The notes under the pieces are model-generated. The model did not search any database, was not told where the DNA came from, and saw nothing but the letters and a program-made list of their open reading frames with translations. This document shows, in pieces, positions 1 to 6,427 of a stretch of 32,776 bases of DNA. Every line of letters begins with the position of its first letter. Within the stretch, counting starts at the first letter, position 1. Origin of the DNA: JBKJZO01 sp046715235 (GTDB lineage: Bacteria; Actinomycetota; Actinomycetes; BP-191); the NCBI GenBank assembly GCA_046715235.1, contig JBKJZO010000059.1, positions 1 to 32,776 of the forward strand. Direction: 5' to 3'. A program made the translations under genes and the position numbers.

Positions 1-161
1 GTTCGTATGCGCCCACCATCCCTGGCGTTGAACCCCCCGCTCGACGCCGGGCCCTCTGGCGATCGTGCCGTGCGCACCGGCTACCGTGGCCCCAGGCGGG
101 ACTCGGGCAGCCGGTGCATCCGGTTGGCGTCGGACAGATAGGGTCGCCACCAGGCTCTTGT

Positions 162-167
162 TACAGT
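162..167 (+). promoter_or_regulatory. Candidate extended -10 element upstream of the first gene
   Basis: TACAGT fits the TANNNT pattern of actinobacterial -10 boxes and is preceded by TGT, giving an extended -10 (TGn). No convincing -35 is visible. Transcription would begin near 174, about 110 bases before the first gene, at the edge of the inverted repeat at 172-200. This is a pattern match only. Confidence 0.3.
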
Positions 168-171
168 AATG

Positions 172-200
172 CGGTCCGCACCCTCTTGCAAGACGGACCG
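172..200. repeat. Inverted repeat in the leader of the first operon
   Basis: CGGTCCG (172-178) and CGGACCG (194-200) are exact reverse complements with a 15-base spacer. The spacer itself contains the perfect palindrome TCTTGCAAGA (184-193). It could be an operator or an RNA stem-loop at the 5' end of the transcript. The rest of 1-285 shows no convincing gene. Confidence 0.4.
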
Positions 201-274
201 ACGGACTGGCGCGGCGGTCGCTTCCGCAGGCTAGGTTGCCTCCGGTCGGCTTTGCTGGTGCGGCTGGAGTGTGT

Positions 275-279
275 GGAGG
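275..279 (+). promoter_or_regulatory. Ribosome binding site fixing the start at 286
   Basis: GGAGG lies six bases before ATG 286. It overlaps the alternative in-frame GTG at 271, so the ATG is preferred. Confidence 0.6.
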
Positions 280-285
280 CGAGGC

Positions 286-1245
286 ATGCCGGTTGACCTG
301 AGCCGATCGCGGGTGCTCGTCACCGGCGGGCACGGATTCCTGGGCCGGCGGGTTGTGGCGCGGTTGAACGGACGGGGCTGCCGCGAGGTGATCGCGCCCC
401 GCCACGCCGAATGCGACCTGGTCGATCGGGCCGCGACAGTCCGACTGCTGCGGGAGACACGGCCCGATCTGGTGATCCACCTGGCAGCGGTCGTTGGCGG
501 GATAGGCGCTAACCAGGCTTACCCCGCCAGCTACTTCTTCGACAATCTGATGATGGGCGTGCAGTTGCTGCACGAGTCCTGGTCGGCGGGGGTGGCCAAG
601 TTCGTCGCGGTCGGGACGGTTTGTGCTTATCCGAAGCACACCCCAGTGCCGTTCCGGGAGGATGATCTCTGGAACGGCTACCCGGAGGAGACCAACGCTC
701 CGGACGGGCTAGCCAAGAAGATGCTGCTGGTGCAGAGCCAGGCTTACCGGCAGCAGTACGGCTTCAACGCGATCTATCTCTTGCCGACCAACCTTTACGG
801 GCCGGGTGACAACTTCGATCTCGAGACCTCACACGTGTTGCCCGCGATGATCCGGCGGTTCCACGAGGCGAAGGTGGGCGCGCGTCCCGAGGTGGTCCTG
901 TGGGGGTCAGGCAGCCCGCGCCGCGAGTTCCTGCACGTCGACGACCTGGCCCGCGCCGTCGTCTACCTCCTGGAGCACTACGACGACCCCGACCCGATCA
1001 ACGTCGGTGTCGGTGCTGACGTGACGATCCGCGAACTCGCCGAACTGGTGGCGCGAGTCGTCGGCTTCCAGGGCGAGCTGCGTTGGGACACCACGCAGCC
1101 CGACGGCACACCGCGCAAGCTGCTCGACGTGAGCCGCATCAACAAGCTCGGGTGGCGCGCCGAGATCGGGCTCGAGCAGGGCATCAGGTCGACCTACCAG
1201 TGGTACGTCAACAGCCTCGCGGCGGCGCCCGCGGCCGGGTCGTAG
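286..1245 (+). CDS. GDP-L-fucose synthase-like NAD(P)-dependent epimerase/reductase
   Basis: Extended SDR protein of 319 residues, the usual length for GDP-L-fucose synthase (GDP-4-keto-6-deoxymannose 3,5-epimerase/4-reductase). The N-terminal nucleotide-binding motif is TGGHGFLG. GTVCAYP matches the family's GSSCIYP region, keeping the catalytic Cys and a Thr for Ser. PTNLYGPGDNF, the SHV histidine, RREFLHVDD and PDGTPRKLLD are all typical. The catalytic YxxxK is altered: the residues read D140-G-L-A-K144, so the Tyr is Asp (codon GAC at 703-705) while the Lys remains. No gmd (GDP-mannose 4,6-dehydratase) is in the window. The start at ATG 286 follows GGAGG at 275-279. It is one base upstream of the next gene and likely the first gene of an operon running to 3929. 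Fold assignment is strong; whether it is active is uncertain. Confidence 0.85.
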   Translation: MPVDLSRSRVLVTGGHGFLGRRVVARLNGRGCREVIAPRHAECDLVDRAATVRLLRETRPDLVIHLAAVVGGIGANQAYPASYFFDNLMMGVQLLHESWSAGVAKFVAVGTVCAYPKHTPVPFREDDLWNGYPEETNAPDGLAKKMLLVQSQAYRQQYGFNAIYLLPTNLYGPGDNFDLETSHVLPAMIRRFHEAKVGARPEVVLWGSGSPRREFLHVDDLARAVVYLLEHYDDPDPINVGVGADVTIRELAELVARVVGFQGELRWDTTQPDGTPRKLLDVSRINKLGWRAEIGLEQGIRSTYQWYVNSLAAAPAAGS

Positions 1246-1246
1246 C

Positions 1247-1852
1247 GTGCCCATTCGGGTGGAGCCCACCGCCGACATCGACGACACGGCGACGATCGGT
1301 GAGGGCACGTCGATCTGGCACTACGCCCAGATCCGTGCGGGTGCGTCGCTGGGTCGCGACTGCGTCATCGGCCGGGGTGCGTACGTCGGCCCCGGAGTCA
1401 CGCTCGGCGACGGCTGCAAGGTGCAGAACTACGGCCTGGTCTACGAACCCGCGGTCCTGGGGGCTGGAGTCTTCATCGGCCCTGGCGCGGTGTTGACCAA
1501 CGACCTGTATCCCCGGGCCGCGAATCCCGACCTGAGCGTCAAGTCCGGTGCCGACTGGCACGCCGTCGGCGTGACCATCGGCGACGGTGCCGCGATCGGG
1601 GCAAGGGCCGTGTGCGTGGCACCGGTCAGTATCGGGCGCTGGGCCATGGTCGCGGCCGGATCGGTCGTCGTGGCCGATGTGCCCGACTTCGCGCTCGTGG
1701 CGGGGGTACCGGCCCGGCGGCTGCGCTGGGTCGGACGCGTCGGCGTACCGCTGGAGCCCGTCGACGAGACCGGGCGTCTGTTCCGCTGCCCCAGCAGTGG
1801 CCAGCTGTACGAGCTGACCGACGCCGACACGCTGGTGGAAGGCCCGTCGTGA
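1247..1852 (+). CDS. wbpD: Hexapeptide-repeat N-acetyltransferase, WbpD/WlbB type
   Basis: A left-handed beta-helix acyltransferase of 201 residues with a GTG start one base after the previous stop. Repeats such as TIGEGTSIWHYAQIRAGASL, CVIGRGAYVGPGVTLGDG and VTIGDGAAIGARAVCVAP form the coil, and the C-terminal VAGVPAR loop is typical. WbpD/WlbB enzymes acetylate the 3-amino group of UDP-2-acetamido-3-amino-2,3-dideoxy-glucuronate using acetyl-CoA in the cytoplasm. That role is inferred here mainly from the two following genes, which encode the matching aminotransferase and dehydrogenase. The last 30 residues (from about LFRCPSSGQLYEL) extend beyond the helix. The stop overlaps the GTG of the next gene (GTGA). 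Confidence 0.82.
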   Translation: MPIRVEPTADIDDTATIGEGTSIWHYAQIRAGASLGRDCVIGRGAYVGPGVTLGDGCKVQNYGLVYEPAVLGAGVFIGPGAVLTNDLYPRAANPDLSVKSGADWHAVGVTIGDGAAIGARAVCVAPVSIGRWAMVAAGSVVVADVPDFALVAGVPARRLRWVGRVGVPLEPVDETGRLFRCPSSGQLYELTDADTLVEGPS

Positions 1853-2940
1853 CCGACCGGCCGTTCATCCCCGCGGCGAAGCCGCTGATCGGTGACGACG
1901 AGTTGCAGGCAGTCGATCGCGTGATGCGATCGGGAATGCTGGCACAAGGCCCCGAGGTGGCCGCCTTCGAGGAGGAGTTCGCCAAGCTGGTCGACGGCGC
2001 GCACTGCGTCGCCGTCAACTCCGGTACGTCGGCCCTGCACCTCGCGCTGATCGCGATCGGGATCGGCGCCGGCGACGAAGTGATCGTGCCGTCGTTCACC
2101 TTCGCCGCGACCGCCAACTCGGTCGCGCTGGCCGGTGGTGTGCCGGTGTTCGTCGACATCGAGCCGGGCAGCTTCTGCATGTCCGCTGCGGCGGTCGAGG
2201 CCGCCGTGACGCCGCGCACCCGGGCGATCATGCCGGTGCACCTCTACGGGCACCCGGCCGACATGCACGCGATCGGCGCTGTGGCCCGGCATCACGGTCT
2301 GCACGTGGTCGAGGACGCGGCCCAGGCCCACGCCGCGTCGGTTCACGGGGCGCCGGTCGGCACCCTGGGGACCGCCGCCTGCTTCTCGTTCTACCCGACC
2401 AAGAACATGACCTCCGGCGAGGGCGGCATGGTCTCGACGGCCGACGCCGAGACCGCGCGCCTGCTGCGGTTGTTGCGCAACCAAGGCATGGAGCGCCGCT
2501 ACGAGAACGAAGTCGTCGGCTTCAACACCCGCATGACCGACCTGCACGCCGCGATCGGGCGGGCGCAATTGGCGAAGCTCGCTGACTGGACCGCCCGCCG
2601 GCAGGCCAACGCCCGGTTCCTCGACGCCAACCTCGAGGGCGTCGTCGTACCGCCGGTCGCCGCAGGCGTGGTGCACGTCTACCACCAGTACACGATCCGG
2701 GTCGTCGGTCACGACCGCAATGCGTTCGCTGCCGCGCTGCAGGTGCGCGGCGTCGGTTCAGGCATCTACTACCCGACGCCGGTGCACCGGTTGCCGTCGT
2801 TCGCTCGCTCGCTCGACCTGCCCGAGACGGAGCGGGCGGCGCGTGAGGTCCTGTCGCTGCCGGTTCATCCGTCTCTGACCGATGACGACCTGCACGCGAT
2901 CGTCGAAGCGGTCAACGACGTGGCCCGGGCGGGGGCATGA
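1849..2940 (+). CDS. wbpE: DegT/DnrJ/EryC1 PLP aminotransferase, WbpE/WlbC type
   Basis: Protein of 363 residues starting at GTG 1849, which overlaps the preceding TGA; the open frame extends further upstream but that part lies inside the acetyltransferase gene. Family landmarks are SGTSALHLAL (PLP phosphate contacts), PSFTFAATAN, VEDAAQAH with Asp156 at the PLP ring nitrogen, and FYPTKNMTSGEGG with the Schiff-base Lys185. WbpE transfers an amino group from glutamate to the 3-keto group of UDP-2-acetamido-3-keto-glucuronate. The position between WbpD-like and WbpB-like genes, with overlapping stop and start codons on both sides, supports that substrate over the many other sugars used by this family. 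The function is well supported, the exact substrate less so. Confidence 0.85.
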   Translation: MTDRPFIPAAKPLIGDDELQAVDRVMRSGMLAQGPEVAAFEEEFAKLVDGAHCVAVNSGTSALHLALIAIGIGAGDEVIVPSFTFAATANSVALAGGVPVFVDIEPGSFCMSAAAVEAAVTPRTRAIMPVHLYGHPADMHAIGAVARHHGLHVVEDAAQAHAASVHGAPVGTLGTAACFSFYPTKNMTSGEGGMVSTADAETARLLRLLRNQGMERRYENEVVGFNTRMTDLHAAIGRAQLAKLADWTARRQANARFLDANLEGVVVPPVAAGVVHVYHQYTIRVVGHDRNAFAAALQVRGVGSGIYYPTPVHRLPSFARSLDLPETERAAREVLSLPVHPSLTDDDLHAIVEAVNDVARAGA

Positions 2941-3929
2941 CCGCGCGGCTGCGCGCCGGCCTCATCGGGCTCGGCATGATGGGCCGGCACCACGCGCGGG
3001 TGCTCCGCTCATTGGCCGGTGTCGAACTCGTCGCGGTCGTCGATCCGGCCGGTGATCCGCACGCCGTGGCTGGCAGCGATCCGTTGTTCGCGACCGTCGA
3101 GCAGGCGCTCGCGCAGCGGCTCGACTACTGCGTCGTCGCCGCGCCGACATCGATGCATCGCGAGCTGGCGCTCGCTCTCGCCGACGCGGGCGTCCACGCC
3201 CTGGTGGAGAAGCCGCTGGCCGGCGACGTGAAGAGCGCGATCGAGATCGCCGAGGCGTTCGAGCGCGCCGGACTGGTCGGCGCGGTCGGTCACATCGAGC
3301 GCTACAACCCCGCACTGCAGGAGGTTCGCCGACGGCTTGAGGCGGGCGAGCTCGGCGAGGTCTTCCAGGTCGCCACCCGCCGGCAGGGTCCTTTCCCCGC
3401 ACGCATCTCCGACGTCGGCGTCGTCAAGGACCTCGGCTCGCACGACATCGACCTCACCGCGTGGGTCACCCAGCAGGAGTTCGTCAGCGTCGCGTCCGGC
3501 ACGGCGTACCGCAGCGGCCGGCAGCACGAGGATCTCGTTGCTTTCGTCGGGCGGCTGCGCAACGGCGTCGTCACCAACCACCTGGTCAACTGGCTCTCGC
3601 CGATGAAGGAGCGGGTAACGGTCATCACGGGCGAACGCGGCGCCTTCATCGCCGACACAGTGACCGCCGACCTGACCTTCTACGAGAACGGCTCGGTGGC
3701 GACCGAGTGGGACGCCGTCGCGCGCTTCCGCGGTGTGACTGAGGGCAACATGACGCGCTTCGCGATCTCCAAGCCCGAGCCGCTGCGCACCGAACACGAG
3801 AACTTCCGCGACGCCGTACTCGGGCTCGAGGCCGACATCGTGACGATGCACGAAGGGTTGCGCACCGTGCTGGTCGCCGAGGCTGTGCTCGAGGCCTCCG
3901 CCACCGGCAAGGTCGTCACAATCGACTGA
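2937..3929 (+). CDS. wbpB: Gfo/Idh/MocA oxidoreductase, WbpB/WlbA type UDP-sugar 3-dehydrogenase
   Basis: Protein of 330 residues whose ATG overlaps the aminotransferase stop (ATGA). The Rossmann motif GLIGLGMMGRHHARVL is at the N-terminus, and EKPLAGDV carries the Lys-Pro typical of the Gfo/Idh/MocA family. The later DLGSHDIDL contributes Asp and His to the sugar site. WbpB/WlbA oxidises C3 of UDP-2-acetamido-2-deoxy-glucuronate with NAD+, giving the 3-keto substrate of the WbpE aminotransferase. In known systems the hydride acceptor is recycled by coupling to that aminotransferase's glutamate/2-oxoglutarate pair. The UDP-GlcNAc 6-dehydrogenase that makes the glucuronate is not seen in the window. 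The gene ends convergent with the next, 27 bases away. Confidence 0.85.
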   Translation: MTARLRAGLIGLGMMGRHHARVLRSLAGVELVAVVDPAGDPHAVAGSDPLFATVEQALAQRLDYCVVAAPTSMHRELALALADAGVHALVEKPLAGDVKSAIEIAEAFERAGLVGAVGHIERYNPALQEVRRRLEAGELGEVFQVATRRQGPFPARISDVGVVKDLGSHDIDLTAWVTQQEFVSVASGTAYRSGRQHEDLVAFVGRLRNGVVTNHLVNWLSPMKERVTVITGERGAFIADTVTADLTFYENGSVATEWDAVARFRGVTEGNMTRFAISKPEPLRTEHENFRDAVLGLEADIVTMHEGLRTVLVAEAVLEASATGKVVTID

Positions 3930-3939
3930 GCCGGCTCAG
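3926..3939. terminator. Palindrome at a convergent gene boundary, possible terminator element
   Basis: CTGAGCCGGCTCAG is a perfect 14-base palindrome covering the stop codon of the dehydrogenase gene, just before the convergent glycosyltransferase end at 3957. No T-run follows and there is no loop, so termination is only suggested by position. Confidence 0.25.
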
Positions 3940-3956
3940 ACCCGGGTTCTCACGGT

Positions 3957-5111
3957 TTACGGGTAGAGCGCCCAGAGGCGTTGTTGCTCGCTCTCCCAGG
4001 TCAGCGCCGACATGCCGCGGTGGGCGGCCTCCTTGTAAGCGACGAGCTGCTCGCGGGTGAGCGAGTTGAGTGCGCCGGCGAGTGCCTCCGGAGTCGCCTG
4101 CGGGTACCAGAGGCCCGCGTCTAGCCCGGAGACGAGATCGGCCGCTTCGGACGGACCGGTCTGTACGACGCACAGCCCGGCCGCGAGGTACTCGAACAGC
4201 TTGTTGGGCAGGGCAAACCGCTTCTGCGGCGAGTCGAGCGACCAGGGGATCACGCCGATGTCGGCGCTCGCGGCCGCGGCGATGACGTCGCCGAACGGCA
4301 CGGCGGGCTCGATCGAGGCGCGGTCGCCAAGGCCTGTCCTCGCGACCTGATCGTGCAGCGACGCGACGTAGTCGGCCGGTCCGTTGCCGCGAACGACGAG
4401 CCGCAGGTGCTCGCGCCACAGCTGCACGCTGTCGATGACGCCGTGCACGTTGCGGTCGGGACGCAGGTTGCCGTGGAACAGCACCGTCCACATCTCGCCG
4501 GGAACAGATGGCGCCGGCAAGTCTCGTGACGCCGGGATACTGCGAACGACGGTCGGTCGTACCGGCAGGTCGTACGACGACCGCAGCCAGTCGGCGAGGC
4601 CTTCGCTGACGGTCGAGACCCACTTCGCGTCGGTGATGTACCGACGCAGCGTTCGGTCGGCGTACGCCGGCCACAGCAGTCGCCAGCCCGGCCGGTCGGC
4701 GTGTTGTCCGACGTAGTACTCGCGGGCTTCGAACGCGTACTCGGCAGCGTGTTCCTTGGCGACGCGCGCGACGATCGGCAGGGCCCACAGGTCGTGGCTG
4801 ACGTAGAGGTCGGCGTCGACGGATCGCACGGCTTCGAGCAACGGCCGCGAGCCCGGTTGGTGCCAGAAGGTGCGCTCACCGAGAGCGGGCAGCGCCCGGG
4901 TCGCAGCCAGGCGCGCCGCGTGCAGTGCCTTGTCCTGACGGGACCAGGGCGGCTCGTCGATCGTGACGTAGCGCCATCCGGTGGGCACCTGCGCGTCCGA
5001 TCGGTAGCCGACCCCGGTGACGTCGATCCCCTGCGCCGCAAGCAGATCGGCGTGCCGGCGCGGCCGCGGGTCGACCGACATGTCGCTCATCGCGACGACG
5101 CAGACCCTCAC
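3957..5111 (-). CDS. Glycosyltransferase, GT4-like (GT-B fold)
   Basis: Protein of 384 residues starting at GTG 5111, which overlaps the TGA of the upstream glycosyltransferase; the open frame upstream of that point belongs to the neighbour. The N-terminal half has a GT-B acceptor-domain look (VCVVAMSDMS, DLYVSHDLWALPI). The C-terminal half has VLFHGNLRPDRNVHG, then ADIGVIPW and LPNKLFEYLAAGLCVV, the region that binds the sugar nucleotide in GT4 enzymes. It would add one sugar to the lipid-linked repeat unit at the cytoplasmic membrane face. Donor and acceptor cannot be told. It is the last gene of the minus-strand operon that begins with hisH at 9049. Confidence 0.8.
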   Translation of the reverse strand: MRVCVVAMSDMSVDPRPRRHADLLAAQGIDVTGVGYRSDAQVPTGWRYVTIDEPPWSRQDKALHAARLAATRALPALGERTFWHQPGSRPLLEAVRSVDADLYVSHDLWALPIVARVAKEHAAEYAFEAREYYVGQHADRPGWRLLWPAYADRTLRRYITDAKWVSTVSEGLADWLRSSYDLPVRPTVVRSIPASRDLPAPSVPGEMWTVLFHGNLRPDRNVHGVIDSVQLWREHLRLVVRGNGPADYVASLHDQVARTGLGDRASIEPAVPFGDVIAAAASADIGVIPWSLDSPQKRFALPNKLFEYLAAGLCVVQTGPSEAADLVSGLDAGLWYPQATPEALAGALNSLTREQLVAYKEAAHRGMSALTWESEQQRLWALYP

Positions 5112-6427
5112 GGTCTGGCCGCTTCGCCCGCGCCGCGCGTGCGCACGAGAGCGTCGATCGACGCGCGCACCGGCGAGCCTTCGGGCAGTTCGAGCGCTCC
5201 CGCACCGAACCGCGTGGTGTACGCCGCGAGTGCCTCGGAGAGAGCGGCCTTGTCGACGCCCCACCCGAAGGCGTAGCCGTAGTCGGCGGGATCGTCGAAC
5301 CAGGCGGGGTCGGGATTGCCGTCAATGAGCCGCCCATAGCGCTCGGCTATGGCGGTCGGCGCCCACGAGGTGCTCACGAACTCGTAAAGACGCTCGCTGA
5401 GATCACGGCGCAAGCCGGCGTCGTCGACGAGTGTCTGCAGGCGGTCCACGAGCTCGGCCGGGTCGCAGTAGTGGTCGGCAGGCGCTCCCACGCGCTCGGC
5501 CAGCCGGCCGACCAGCTCACCGGCGTAGCCCAGGATCAGCACGGCCCGGCCCAGGTGCGCCGCTTCGGTGGCGAGCCCGGCAAGCAATGCGTCGGAGTAC
5601 AGCTCGTCGACGACGACGTCGGCTGACCGAAGCTCGGCCAGTACCGCCGCATGGGACAGGCCGCTGATCTCGAGGTAGTCGATCGCCCGCCCCCGCGTCT
5701 TCAGCTCGGCCACCGCCGCACGGATCTGCTCGCTGCCCTTGTGCACCGGATCCGACGGCGCATGCAGGATCCGCACCGGCCCAGCCGCGCCCGTCGGTGC
5801 CGGCTCCCTGTCAGCGCTGGCGACGTCGGGCGACGGCATGCCCATGACAGTCCAGTCGATGTACGCCGAGCTGTGGAACTGCGCGCTCGCCGGGTGATTG
5901 ACGACGTAGTCGGACTGCCGCTCGGCCCGCTCGACCCGCGCGCGGGTCACCGTCGTCGCGGCGCGGATCGCGTCGAGATCGGGCGCGCCCTCGGTCGGGT
6001 TCATCCAGTAGCCGTTGAGGTACGGCGGCCGCGCGTCGCTGCCGCAGAACACCGTCACGACCCGCACACCCGCACGCCGAACGAACGCGCGGTCGGCCCC
6101 GCCGCGCAGCAGCGTGTCGGCGCCGACGTAGACAACCGCCTGATAGCGCCGGGCTAGGAACGGCAGCGCGACGACGCGGGCGGCCAGCGAGGCCGCCCGG
6201 GCAACCCGGCCGGTCTGCTTCGGCGCGTGCTCGAGGCCGATCAGCCACCAGAGAGCGCGTAGCACCGGCGACGACGGGCGGGTCGACGAGTAGGCGAACG
6301 GGTGCGGCCATCGGTAGAGCAGATCGACGTGGTACCCGAGGTCTGACAGGCCCTGTTGCAGGCCGGCCGAGACGCCGGCTACCTCGCGCGGCGCGATCAA
6401 TACGCGCCGGACTCGGCGCGCTCTCAC
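5108..6427 (-). CDS. Glycosyltransferase, GT-B fold
   Basis: Protein of 439 residues with a GTG start overlapping the stop of the amidotransferase fusion by four bases. The N-terminus RRVLIAPREVAGVSAGLQQGL fits the first beta strand and glycine loop of a GT-B enzyme. Residues VRILHAPSDPVHKGSEQI and ADVVVDELYSDALLAGLATEAAHLG resemble the donor-domain strands of GT4 proteins, but the classic EX7E is not clear. The last 70 residues are an extension without a recognised motif. Translational coupling on both sides ties it to the amidated sugar pathway, so it may transfer that sugar; this is inference from context only. Confidence 0.7.
   Translation of the reverse strand: MRARRVRRVLIAPREVAGVSAGLQQGLSDLGYHVDLLYRWPHPFAYSSTRPSSPVLRALWWLIGLEHAPKQTGRVARAASLAARVVALPFLARRYQAVVYVGADTLLRGGADRAFVRRAGVRVVTVFCGSDARPPYLNGYWMNPTEGAPDLDAIRAATTVTRARVERAERQSDYVVNHPASAQFHSSAYIDWTVMGMPSPDVASADREPAPTGAAGPVRILHAPSDPVHKGSEQIRAAVAELKTRGRAIDYLEISGLSHAAVLAELRSADVVVDELYSDALLAGLATEAAHLGRAVLILGYAGELVGRLAERVGAPADHYCDPAELVDRLQTLVDDAGLRRDLSERLYEFVSTSWAPTAIAERYGRLIDGNPDPAWFDDPADYGYAFGWGVDKAALSEALAAYTTRFGAGALELPEGSPVRASIDALVRTRGAGEAARP

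Noticed and set aside
3..296. Open frame running from near the window edge to 296 on the plus strand
   Set aside because: Its translation is rich in Arg, Pro and Gly without motifs and it overlaps the supported start and ribosome site of the first gene, so it looks like chance openness.
1441..2712. Long minus-strand frame (423 codons) opposite the acetyltransferase and aminotransferase genes
   Set aside because: It is antisense to two clear enzymes in a coupled operon and its translation is Arg/Gly/Asp-rich without family features.
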